NCBI GenBank assembly: GCA_004335635.1
Contig: QAXH01005849.1
Location: 1,641-43,856, forward strand
DNA: 42,216 nt
Origin: Chloromonas sp. AAM2
Taxonomy: Eukaryota; Chlorophyta; Chlorophyceae; Chlamydomonadales; Chlamydomonadaceae
Direction of reading: 5' to 3'
The translations under genes were made by a program, and so were the position numbers. Shown piece after piece: positions 33,309 to 42,216 of the stretch (within the stretch, counting starts at the first letter, position 1; each line of letters opens with the position of its first letter). The notes under the pieces were generated by a model, which was not told the DNA's origin, searched no databases, and saw nothing but the letters and a program-made list of their open reading frames with translations.

Positions 33309-33881
33309 CTGCAAACAGTATGGTCAGCTCATTGTCCTGCCAACCAAGTTCAACAGATCCAATCAAATGTGAGAATTACATTGATTAGTAGGTTGGCCGT
33401 CGGTCATCTTATGCCTAAATGTTCCTACAAGATTGCGCAACAGATGAAAGGGGATTGTCAATTGTAGGAAAGGTTGGAAGCCGGCTGAAGGATGTGCCTG
33501 ATCGTGTGTCCCTTGCCGCACGTACCTGCCCTCCCACGTCTACTGCTTGATACCTGTCTCCAACACAATTCACGCCACGCCTCTCCACACACATGGCAAC
33601 AGCAGCAAGCTAACACGCAATGGGTACTGACGGTACTGCAGACCTGTTTCCAGGAACTGTCTCAGAACTGGCAATTTTTTTTTAACGGCTGTGTGCAGTG
33701 TATCAACATCAACCTAGCCCTGGTACCTTGTAAACGGACGGTGTTGATAATCAGGGACAGGATAGGGTCATGTCCAAGTGCACGCTGCAGGGTGATAACA
33801 ACATCTGAGGCCATAAGGCAGGAACTCATGAAATGCATCAATGATAGGATGCATCAATGGAGGATGGCATCAAAGGAAATT

Positions 33882-36800
33882 CTAGGACATGAAGCTGCAC
33901 TTGGCGCAGCGTTGCCTGTCGCTCTGCAGGGCTGCCTCCGCAGCCACCCTGCTTGAGTAGGCACAGGCGACCGCGGAGTACGCACTGTTCTTGGAGTTGC
34001 GCTGTGAAGGCTTGATGCGGAGGGCTGAACAACCTGGGCAGTTCAGGTTTAAGGAGGCTGACTGCTGCCCGTTGGTCCCGCTTGCCTTTGCAGCGTAATG
34101 GCCCTGGCAGACTGAGCAATGAAATGTGGCGAACTGGTTGCCTGCGGGCATCTTGCTGGCTCCGCTGCCAGACTTGCTGCCGCGTTCGCCTGCACAGCAT
34201 CAGGCACACACACGAATGCATGGTGCATGGGGAGGGCACGGCAAGTGCTGCTGCTGCAGTTCAGGCCGCATACGAGCTGCACACGCATGCACAGAGGTGT
34301 CATAACATGGAAACAAACCTCTTGATACCCCACCACAGAACCAGTCCACTCACCGCCAATCTCCCCTGCACAGCACAAGCACGCATGCACACACACACAG
34401 GGTCAGTTGGGGTAGTGCAACTGCTGCTGCATGTGCAACTGCTGCTGCATGTGATGGTGGTGATCACAGTGTGTTCACAGTATGTTCACAGTATGTGCCA
34501 GTATCAGCCTCCTGAACAGCAGATATAGACAGCCATGCCCATCAAGCAGTAACAACCCCAGCTCACTACTCACCCTTCTTTGACTGAGCATGCCACCAAC
34601 CTTCTCCTCATACACACCGCCCTACACACAAATCATGCTGCGGCTCGCCACTCACCGCCCTTGGACTTGCCCACTCGGGTGCCCTTGGACACTCCTCCGT
34701 TGGCGGTCTTCTCTCCAGGCTGTAGATCCGCCTTCCCTGCACAGCACAAGCACGCACATGCATATACAGGATTGGGTTTGGTAGTGCAATGCATTATGCA
34801 TGGGGAGGGCACGGCAAGTGCTGCTGCTGCAGTTGAGAGCTGCACATGACAGGGCATGCATGCACAGAGGGTGTGTGTTGACCAGCTGACATGCATGCAC
34901 AAAGAAAGATACTCCCTCTTAAGTAGCCCACTGCATCTCCTCACTCACCGCCAACTGCCCCTGCACAGCACAAGCACGCACATGCATACGCAGGACTAGG
35001 TTTGGTAGTGCAAAGCATTGTGCATGGGGAGGGCACGGCAAGTGCTGCTGCTGCAGTTTTGCAAGATGCAGTTTTGCAAGCTTTGCGAAATGGTCAAGCT
35101 ACAAGGGCAAAAGTACTGCCTGCAAAACTGCACACTCTACATCGGTACTGCGAGAGGTCTTTCTGTCAGTGCAATATCACTGCGCGATCAACTGCGGACT
35201 CGATCACTCGACCTCTCGCTGCCTGGAGACATGTGGCAGTTTGATGTGGCAGTTTAATAGTGCATGATACAGCACGCCGCTCACCAAATGAAGACTGACT
35301 CTCACTCTCCGCAGCCATTGCCTGTGCACGCAGTGTGTGTGCCAGGTAAGCTGCCTCACAGGCCTCCTCCGCCAGCAATGCGGCACTCTCCGAGTCACCC
35401 AATCCCTCAGCTCTGACAGCAATGGCTGCAAGGCGCTCAAGGCGGTCAAGAGCCTTGTTGATGTTACTGGTCAGGCCTACTGGGATTGCGCCAGCAAAGG
35501 TGGGCCTGCCCAGTGCACGCTGACGTTGTGCAGCTGCCTCCAACCCTGCAGTGTTACATGTGAACAACAGCCCCTTCACACGGCAAGGACCCAGTTGACC
35601 ACAAGGAGCCAATGGAGCCATGGTGCTCCATGCCACAGTGCTGCACCCTACAGAAGTTCAAATACCTGAAGTGCAGCCTCACCTGCGCCAGTGTCTGCCC
35701 AGGTTGGCATGGTGTGTGGGCCCGTGGCACGCACCAGCTGCCGCTGAAGGATCTGCACCACCCCTGCTGTGGGTGGGGTTGTAGTGTGCTTGGGTAGGTT
35801 GAGCAACATAGGATCAAGCAAGTCTGCTGGTGTGTTGACTGCATCAGGCCATATATGTCACAAACCAACGTCAGGGTTTGAATGCTGTTGATTGGCACTG
35901 GATGATGGTGCAGCAGGCCACTGACATGGGGGACCTTTTCATTCCTGGAGGCAGTCCATATGAGGCAAGGGCAGGTCACTGTGCCGCAGGCGGCCTCAGG
36001 TGACATAAACACCAGGCTACCCGACGGCACCGGCACCTGCATGTGGCATACAGGCGGGTCGTGTTGATGTAGTGGGTGTGTGTTGATGTATTGGGTGTGG
36101 TAGCTGCTGTGTGTGTTGATGTAGTGGGTGTGGTAGCTGCTGTTTGCGTTGGGAACGCATGCACCCACCTACCTGCCAGCTACATACCACATCAGTACAT
36201 ACTAGCACTACACATCAGTGCGCTGAAGCCCCACCTGGTGCGCCTGACTGCTTGGCCCCTTGCCCAGACACAGCCCCAGCGCCCCGGCATGCTCTGCAGC
36301 ACTCATCTTTGCCACAACGCGTGCAACCAGCGCCCTCTTAGCACTCAAATTGTCACAGTGCTGCGTGCAGAGGGGGAGAACCGCAACAAACATGTCGTTT
36401 CCAGCAAAGGATGAACGACCCTGAACTAGGGCTAAGGCTGCCTGAACCCGGCTCGTACGGTGGACAAGTTTTGCACAGCACTCACCGGATGCATGGGCTG
36501 CATGATGAAGCCATCCGGGCACCTCTCATGACGGCTGGGGTTGACACGGCAGTGATTGCCCCCCATGATGTACTTGTGCGCATCAAGCCATGGCTGCAGC
36601 ACTAACTCTACCCGCTCCACCAACTCCCTGAGCATGGGGGAATGCGCCCCACGCAAGACTGCCCTCTGCAGGAGGTTGCCATGGGCGGTGCAGTATCCCT
36701 GTGCAGTTGCCTCAGTTGTCAGGCACTCCCGCTGCTCGACCGTGAGCTGGGGCATCACACGGTCATAGATGGCAATGTGCTGTGCTGCATCAAACCCAAA

Positions 36801-36950
36801 CTCTGCACAGATGTTGTGAAGGCAAGCTGCAGCTGCAGGCTCACTCGCAGGGAAAGGGGCAATGACTACTGCTGCTGTGCTGGTTGGCTGTTTTCTCTTT
36901 TTTTGGAAGAAGGATTCAAGGGTTGCCTGCTGCCTTGGTGCCTGCTTCAT
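33882..36950 (-). CDS. Unrecognised protein with N-terminal PIP box and three C-terminal CxxC pairs
   Basis: Nine exons, 36486-36950, 36235-36420, 35935-36036, 35683-35752, 35285-35545, 34949-34960, 34656-34736, 34354-34365 and 33882-34189, give 1497 nt (498 aa); all phases agree and every intron is GT-AG. Near the N-terminus QATLESFF (residues 8-15), followed by QKKRK, fits the PCNA-binding PIP-box consensus Q-x-x-L-x-x-F-F. Residues ~45-155 are a mixed, probably globular region with several Cys and His. A helical stretch rich in Ala/Glu/Leu lies at about 280-330. A Gly/Ser/Lys linker follows, built partly from two 12-nt microexons. The C-terminus has CSVC (421-424), CPGC (447-450) and CAKC (491-494), suggesting zinc binding. 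The function is unknown; a replication- or repair-linked role through PCNA is an inference from the PIP box only. The exon 3/4 junction (AAG|GTCCCC to GTGCAG|ATC) is the least certain. Confidence 0.72.
34190..35058. repeat. Tandemly duplicated intron-exon units in the PIP-box gene
   Basis: The acceptor side of four introns shares CCTGCACAGCACAAGCACGC (plus strand) at about 34189, 34365, 34736 and 34960. A core, GGGGAGGGCACGGCAAGTGC followed by TGCTGCTGCAGTT, repeats at 34228-34261, 34801-34834 and 35025-35058. Exons within the block all start GG, end in G and are flanked by GTGAGTG donors, so each insertion keeps phase 1. Confidence 0.88.
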
Positions 36951-38111
36951 TGTGAAGACCTGCAGTCAAATCATGGTCAACAAGGTCTTGGGTAATCTGC
37001 ATTCTTGGTTGATGTACCTCATCATCAGACAAAGTCTACTCCATGAGTCCTGCAGGGTTGGTCCATGAGGTTGGGTTGCTGTGCTAGGTGCTGTCGCAGC
37101 CTGCGCTATGCCCGGTGTGCTGTGCGACACCCTCCTCGCGCGCTCACCTTGGGACTGCCAGACTAGTGGTCAGAAGAAAATCAAAGAAGACAGTCAAAGT
37201 CGAAGGATTAATCGATCCGGGGTCCTCGGAGATCTGTTTTATCACGCGTGAGAGGAGTAAAGAAAACGACTAAAGGCTGGTCCACCCTTCCCCATAGCCC
37301 ATCAGCCACTCCACCCATACTGCATTGAGCACGCCCGTGTGCCGTACTTCATCCATGGAGGGAGCAGTCAGCCATCATAAGTTCGCGTTTGGCACACACA
37401 ACGAGAGCCTGGATGACATGCTCAGGTATCATGCCACATGACATAACAAAGTGTTGAATCGTCCCTGGCAGGCATTCACAGCACAACAAGGGGAGCACTG
37501 GGCTGGAATCAGTGTGGACCGTGCAACTGGCCCAGTCCTTCCTTCCATACTAGGGCTGGAATCCTTATATTGACTAATGGTGGTGGAGGTCGTTTTCGTC
37601 CTTCATCGCAATTTCTCGACGCACATTGAACCATTAGCGACAAATCAAATTAACAGTACATGGTGTGGTGGTGGCTATGGCTGGTGCCGGACAGGTACAA
37701 GCAATTTTGACAAACCTCTTACGCAGCGGGGCTGCGGAAACGGCTCAAACTAAGCATGACACTATGTCCTTACACCACCACGCCATGCCGAGAACATAAT
37801 GCCTTAGCAACTAAGGCTTAACAATATTGCCTATTGTTGCTATCGCACACCTGTGTAACATGCCGAGAACATAAACCCTTAGCAATGCAATCAGGCACTC
37901 GATATCTGTCACAGCTGCAGTTTGGAGCAACCTATCTATGGCTGTCGTGCTAAAGCACCCTTGCTTCTTGATTTGAAGGTTATCTACATCGCCTGTAAAG
38001 TCTGATGAGCGCAATGGGCTCGAAGTTACTGCTACTACTGTGTTTCGCAGCTTCTTGACAGCTCCCCTGTGCCTCGCGTAATGCACAGAGGCTTGCAGAG
38101 CGCAGAATTCA

Positions 38112-38310
38112 GCACGCAGCCACCCCCTATGAGCAGCATGCAGAAGCACTGACACAGCGCAGAGCCAAGCATGCAGCCATGCCCCGTGAGCAGCATGCAG
38201 AAGCATTGATGCAGCGCAGATCCAAGCGTGCAGCCAGCCTCCATGAGCAGCATGCAGAAGCACCGACGAAACGCAAAGCCAAACGTGCATGCAGAAGCAC
38301 CGACGCAGCA
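38112..38310. repeat. 57-bp tandem repeat, three units plus a partial one
   Basis: Units begin at 38112, 38169 and 38226 (exactly 57 bp apart), with a truncated fourth from 38283. Each contains GAGCAGCATGCAGAAGCA. Because 57 is a multiple of 3, the minus strand encodes a 19-residue repeat containing VLLHAAH; this alone does not prove it is translated. Confidence 0.93.
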
Positions 38311-39631
38311 TGAGTCTGTACGCTCTCAACATCCGCAGATCTAAGCGCCCTTTGGAAGTTATACCACCCCGCAAGACACTTACCGAGGCTTCTGAGGCCA
38401 CAAGGCCACTCTGAATCGCATCATTGGCTACAAATGAAACATTTGCTGGAAGGGTTGACACGAAATTATGAAATGAATGTGCACTTGCCAGCTGATGAGT
38501 TCAAGGCCAGCAGGCGCTATGGACACAGTTCGGGAAGCAGATGCGGGCATGGATCGAGTCAGGGAAATGCTTGGTTTGTGGCAATAGGCATTGTTCAGTG
38601 ACGGTGGATGGTGGCTCAAAGGCTAATTCAAAGGATTTGGAACCTCCTAGAGCGTCTGTATTGAAGCCCTACTTCTAAGCCCTGGTGGCTGAGAGGTTTG
38701 CAAGCTGCCATAACCGCATGTGGCTGCATGATAATGAACACCTAGTCCGACGGACGAACTAAATAGCTGATGTTTTGGTTTTTTTTTCTTGTTTGCAGTC
38801 CTTGGAATGGCGGGACACACTGTGCATCGACTTCCTAGAATCGCCTCAACGTCTCAACTGTCCTTGCTCTGACGCTTTTTGCCCTCCTGATCGATTATTT
38901 ATATTTACTCAAGTTGACTCATTTTGATTCAAACGTCCCTGACATGAGGGATACATCTCTTACGCGCATTGCACGCATTGACACGGATGTAAAAGACAGG
39001 GCTTGACTTGAGCAACAGTGCCGAGCTTAGCGCAGTGGTTTTCCAAGCACCATGACTAGTTTCAGCCGCTGCCCAGTCAACAACAGCCAAGCCCACAACG
39101 TATACCACCGGTGCTGGCAAGGCCCATGTGTGCACTGTGCAGAACACAACAACAGGTGTGCTGCAGGCAGCTCATCTGCAAAGAACCTGCCTTCAACTTT
39201 GCAAACTGAACAGCAGCAACTGCACCTGAGACTTTTCGGCGTTTCTGGTGTGCACTCCCTGTGTAATTCATTCTTCAAGGTCAAGGCAGCGACTGCTGGT
39301 CCAAAGACTGTTGCTTGTTTCCACAGCCGTTGTCGTGGGGTCAATGCTGTCTCAACAGCCCAGCAACTCAAGCAGACAGCCAGCGGAACCAGTGTTGACT
39401 GCTGTGTTGTACTGGTGAATCCCGCTGGTTTGTTGGCACTGGTTGCGTGTGTGCGAGTGGGAGCTGTGCTGGTAGACGGTGGCTGCCGTTTCTGGGACAA
39501 CTGACGATTCCTTGTAGACACTGAGACACAGGCAGTGGTTAACACACCACTAAACACACACGCACTACCTCACACATGCAGTAGCTCACACATGCCAGGT
39601 CCCGCACGCTGTACGGATATTGCGTGATATT

Positions 39632-39658
39632 GCCACACACGCACACACACACACACAC
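39632..39658. repeat. (CA)n microsatellite
   Basis: A CA dinucleotide run with one CG interruption, upstream of TDP1. No function is suggested. Confidence 0.9.
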
Positions 39659-40146
39659 TTACATGTTTTGCTGCGGTATTCCCAAGAATTGTCACAGTGC
39701 AAATTTGCTTTCAGGTATCAGGGATTCCCGCCCTGGTGGCCACCCTGTGGAGCGCTTTGCCTCCTGGTCCTGCAGTCTCCTTCACCTGCTGCATGCACCC
39801 ATGTCAGGTCTTGTTTTACACTGAACGGACGTACACGTGTGAGCTGAGGCAAACAGCTGGAAATCACAGCAGATGTAATCTACTTAGAACCTGGTCAGTA
39901 TGCAGGCCTGGCCCAACTGCAAGTTAGAGCTGGGAGAAGCACAACTACGAGATGCACACTCACCTGCTTACTGCACAAACTGAAGTTACGAACTTTCACA
40001 GGGTAACCTACAAACCGGTGAAACCGGCTCATGTCCGGTTGCCGATGGTTGCGCTGGACCGTCGTTATACATCACCGTGCTATTGCCCGATTCTTTTCAC
40101 CGCTTTACTCCCGTTTCAGGCAGTCCACACCTTCACAACCAGCACG

Positions 40147-42167
40147 ATGGCGAAGCGTCATCACGTCATAGACCTAACCTTGGAGGGCGATAGTGACGAG
40201 GAAGCACCTGTAGCGCAACCATGCAAGGTCTCAAGGCATGAAGGGGTGCAGGGTGGTGTGGAGCCTGCGCCTAGCCGCACAGCCCTGCTGCAACAGGACA
40301 CACCCTTCAAGCTCATGAAAATAAGGTACGGTGGGTCACCCGTGGCCAATAAATGCACAGCCTGATGCAGGCCTCTTGGTTTGCCAGGATTTAGGCAACG
40401 TCTAAAGACAGTTGCCGCACCGGTAGGATTTGAGCAGAACAGGGCCCAGAGCTTGGCAACTAGAGGTCATTGCTGGTAGAAACCCGTGTGGGACTCACGG
40501 GAGATGTAAACGCCATCAGGCGGGTTATCTGCAGGGTGGCAGGGTAGGAACTCTCGTGCAGTGTATTCGGCATAATGCCGAGGCCGCACTAGGACTTTTG
40601 CCCAGCAAGTATTGGAGCCAGACAGCTCACGGGCTAGAGGAGTACAAAAGGCTTACAGTGTACAGGTTGCTGTTGGTCACCCCGGGCACGGGTCATGTTG
40701 CACGTGGCTTGTGTGGGGGTCACGGGTCAGTTCATGCCCAGGTAACGATGCGTCGGCTGCTGCAATAGCCTGCAGGTGTGATGTCAGTACTGGCCCATCG
40801 CAATAATGCCGGCAGTGGCACCCGTTGATTGAACCGCTGATGATTGCAAAAGCTGGTAATGCGACTGACCAATCACCGTCTTCCCAGCTTCAGCAGCCAC
40901 CCCCCTACCCTTCCTTGTTCTGACAGGGACAGTGTTTGTTGCTGCTGCAGGGACGGTGAGATACCCTCGAGCTTCAACTTTGGTTGCCTGGGCTGGGACC
41001 TGGGCGCCCTGCTGCCCGGGTCAATGGAGTTTGCAATGGTGAGTGCAAGGCGCCTTGCAAGGGGCCTTGCACAGCTGCCTGTTGCATGTCTGCCCACAAA
41101 ACCCCACCTTGCCATCTAAAGCCACAGACCAGCCCATCTGGAGCACGTCTATAATTGCCGCAGCATGCCTGTAGCATGCCTGCCTTCAGCCTGCCTCAGC
41201 AGACTACGCCAAGGGAGTGCCAAATAGTCTACTGGTCTCCTATTTTGTGCACACACCAGCCCATGTCGCATCGCCTCACACGGCCTCATTTGCCTTGCCA
41301 AGCCACTGCAGAGTGGTAGCTTACTCAATCCTTTTTCGGTGTGGAAGTAACTGCTCTGTGGAGCTGTGTCCAGCCTGACAGGACAGCGATAAATACACAC
41401 TTGCTTGGCTGCCTTATCATCATATCTGTGCGCAAGAGCTTGTACAGAGAACCTGAGACCCCTGTTTGTTTGCTGTGCATTGTCGAGACCTGGTTGTTCC
41501 AGTCTGTAAAGCAGCGGTGTAAAGCGACACCCCACGCTGGTGAACACAACACGTAAGCAACTGAACGTGTTGCTGTTGAAATTGGTGTAAACCCCGCTCC
41601 CGCGCACGCACTTGCAAACACAGGTGACGGTGGCCTTGCCCTCCACAGGTGTGCAACATGCAGGTGGACCTGCCCTGGATGCTTGGGGCCCTGCCCGGCC
41701 TGCGGACAGCGAGACACCTGCTTATCTGTCACGGTGAACGCGGGGCGAGGGCCGCCCTGCTGCAGGAAGCCGCACAGAAGATGCAGGGTACGCTGCCAGG
41801 TGCGCACACGAACTGCAGCACACCCAGCCATGAGTCAAACGATGATAAGCCGTGATAACGATTTGATAAATGAATGACGCTGGACACTTGACAAGAAGTT
41901 TCAGAAACCGCTTGAGAACAGGCAGATTCGACTGGTTTAAAGACTCAACATACCTGCATCAAATGTACTTGACCTTGCCATTTTGTTCAGCAAACCTGCA
42001 TCTTCACATTCAAACTTGTCAAAGGGAAAAGCATGTTGAAGTTTGGAGTGTCTGCTGCTGCTTGACTTGCGCAACAGGAGGGGGCCGAATAGAGCTGCAT
42101 GCACCACCCATACCGGACGAATATGGCACGCACCACTCCAAGGCCTTTCTCGTCCAGGTACGGACCC

Positions 42168-42216
<49 letters not shown>
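40147..42216 (+). CDS. TDP1: Tyrosyl-DNA phosphodiesterase 1, 5' part (partial)
   Basis: Four exons are visible: 40147-40325, 40951-41038, 41649-41787 and 42078-42157, with consistent phases; the gene runs past the window end. Residues 1-58 are a divergent regulatory N-terminus starting MAKRHHVIDLTLEGDSDEE. The catalytic fold begins at DTPFKLMKIR. MQVDLPWMLGALP followed by LLICHGERGARAALL is the typical early TDP1 segment (family: ...VDWL/DLPWLL..., then a strand and HG). Exon 4 ends with YGTHHSKAFLVQ, the first HxK motif, in which His155 is the nucleophile that forms the DNA-enzyme intermediate and Lys157 its partner. The second HxK half is outside. TDP1 removes topoisomerase I peptides and other adducts from DNA 3' ends in the nucleus (and organelles in some species). 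Intron 1 holds a dispersed repeat copy. Confidence 0.94.
40424..40625 (+). repeat. Dispersed repeat family B, copy 2 (TDP1 intron 1)
   Basis: A ~200-bp match to 31374-31628. It begins with the same GTAGGATTTGAGCAGAACAG but starts 98 nt inside TDP1 intron 1 rather than at its donor. It is shorter than copy 1 because of two internal length differences. Confidence 0.93.
42172..42216. repeat. (GT)n microsatellite at the window end, TDP1 intron 4
   Basis: An uninterrupted GT run immediately follows the donor of the last visible TDP1 exon and continues to the window edge, so its full length is not seen. It may coincide with a contig end. Confidence 0.93.

Larger units (their letters stand above)
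32000..33881. other. Region between the TMEM19-like gene and the PIP-box gene (convergent)
   Basis: It holds the 3' flank of the TMEM19-like gene (TGTAA at 32155-32159, 156 nt past the stop) and that of the PIP-box gene. Two exon-like open frames of unknown identity on the minus strand are listed separately (32338-32639 and 33105-33308). The remainder shows nothing recognisable. Confidence 0.5.
36951..40146. other. Gene-poor region upstream of the PIP-box gene and TDP1
   Basis: About 3.2 kb with no recognised gene. The longest frames (37811-38461 minus; 39027-39557 minus and 39052-39504 plus, which overlap each other) lack recognisable motifs. The first owes part of its length to the 57-bp repeat. 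The short frame 37088-37273 has a Lys/Arg/Glu-rich tail unlike its surroundings but no family. Promoters of the PIP-box gene (just above 36950) and TDP1 (just below 40147) should lie here. Confidence 0.45.

Noticed and set aside
37160..37255. Cluster of palindromic restriction sites (ACTAGT, ATTAAT, ATCGAT, AGATCT, ACGCGT) suggesting a vector polylinker
   Set aside because: The sites are spread over ~95 bp without the order or density of a cloning linker, and flanking DNA is like the rest of the window; one or two such sites are expected by chance. A vector-database search would settle it.
37088..37273. 61-codon frame with a Lys/Arg/Glu-rich tail and IDPGSSE, considered as a retropepsin fragment
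   Set aside because: The aspartic protease motif needs D-T/S-G and no other retroelement domain is nearby; too short to support.
39027..39557. Overlapping 176-codon (minus) and 150-codon (plus) frames
   Set aside because: They occupy the same DNA on opposite strands, are Cys/Ser/Thr-rich without motifs, and show no splice partners.
40388..40423. Possible small TDP1 exon after a TTGCCAG site just before repeat family B
   Set aside because: In the phase set by exon 1 it reads ATT TAG, an immediate stop; joining 40325 to 40951 gives the conserved frame instead.
1..42216. TOP3B and TDP1 in one window as a functional topoisomerase-repair cluster
   Set aside because: They are 25 kb apart with unrelated genes between them, and TDP1 mainly handles 3' adducts of type IB enzymes whereas TOP3B makes 5' adducts; the proximity is probably chance.

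Overview
The window is nuclear DNA from an intron-rich, plastid-bearing eukaryote, most likely a green alga. The genes are split into many short exons (often 60-150 nt) with GT-AG introns. They include plant-type Ariadne and ceramide synthase genes and a nuclear Ycf33-like gene whose product has a plastid-targeting leader. Simple and dispersed repeats fill many introns. There are no bacterial-style operons. All exon models were read by hand from splice sites, reading phase and family conservation, so transcript ends are unknown.

Layout: (1) 1-404 (-), 5' part of an NmrA-like NAD(P)-binding protein. (2) 1830-15477 (-), a complete 27-exon DNA topoisomerase 3-beta (867 aa), including a 13-nt microexon, a GC-AG intron and several intronic minisatellites, one interrupted by an assembly gap. 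(3) 16176-16922 (+), UBL5/HUB1 (73 aa, 3 exons), divergent from TOP3B. (4) 20123-24144 (-), Ariadne-type RBR E3 ubiquitin ligase (523 aa, 11 exons). (5) 24361-24906 (+), plastid-targeted Ycf33-like protein, divergent from Ariadne with a 216-bp gap. (6) 26264-28442 (-), LAG1-type ceramide synthase (300 aa, 6 exons). (7) 29069-31999 (+), TMEM19/DUF92 membrane protein (529 aa, 5 exons) with a long N-terminal extension. (8) 33882-36950 (-), an unrecognised 498-aa protein in 9 exons with an N-terminal PCNA-binding PIP box and three C-terminal CxxC pairs. (9) 40147-end (+), the 5' part of tyrosyl-DNA phosphodiesterase 1 with a SUMO-interacting-like motif at its N-terminus.

Functionally the genes are mostly unrelated housekeeping genes, as expected for a eukaryotic chromosome. 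Three relate to genome maintenance (TOP3B, TDP1, and probably the PIP-box protein), and two to ubiquitin-like systems (UBL5, Ariadne). Neighbours are commonly divergent pairs sharing short upstream regions.

The least explained parts are the PIP-box/CxxC gene with its duplicated intron-microexon units, two dispersed repeat families (one copy begins exactly at a 5' splice site), and 3-kb gene-poor stretches at 17-20 kb and 37-40 kb.
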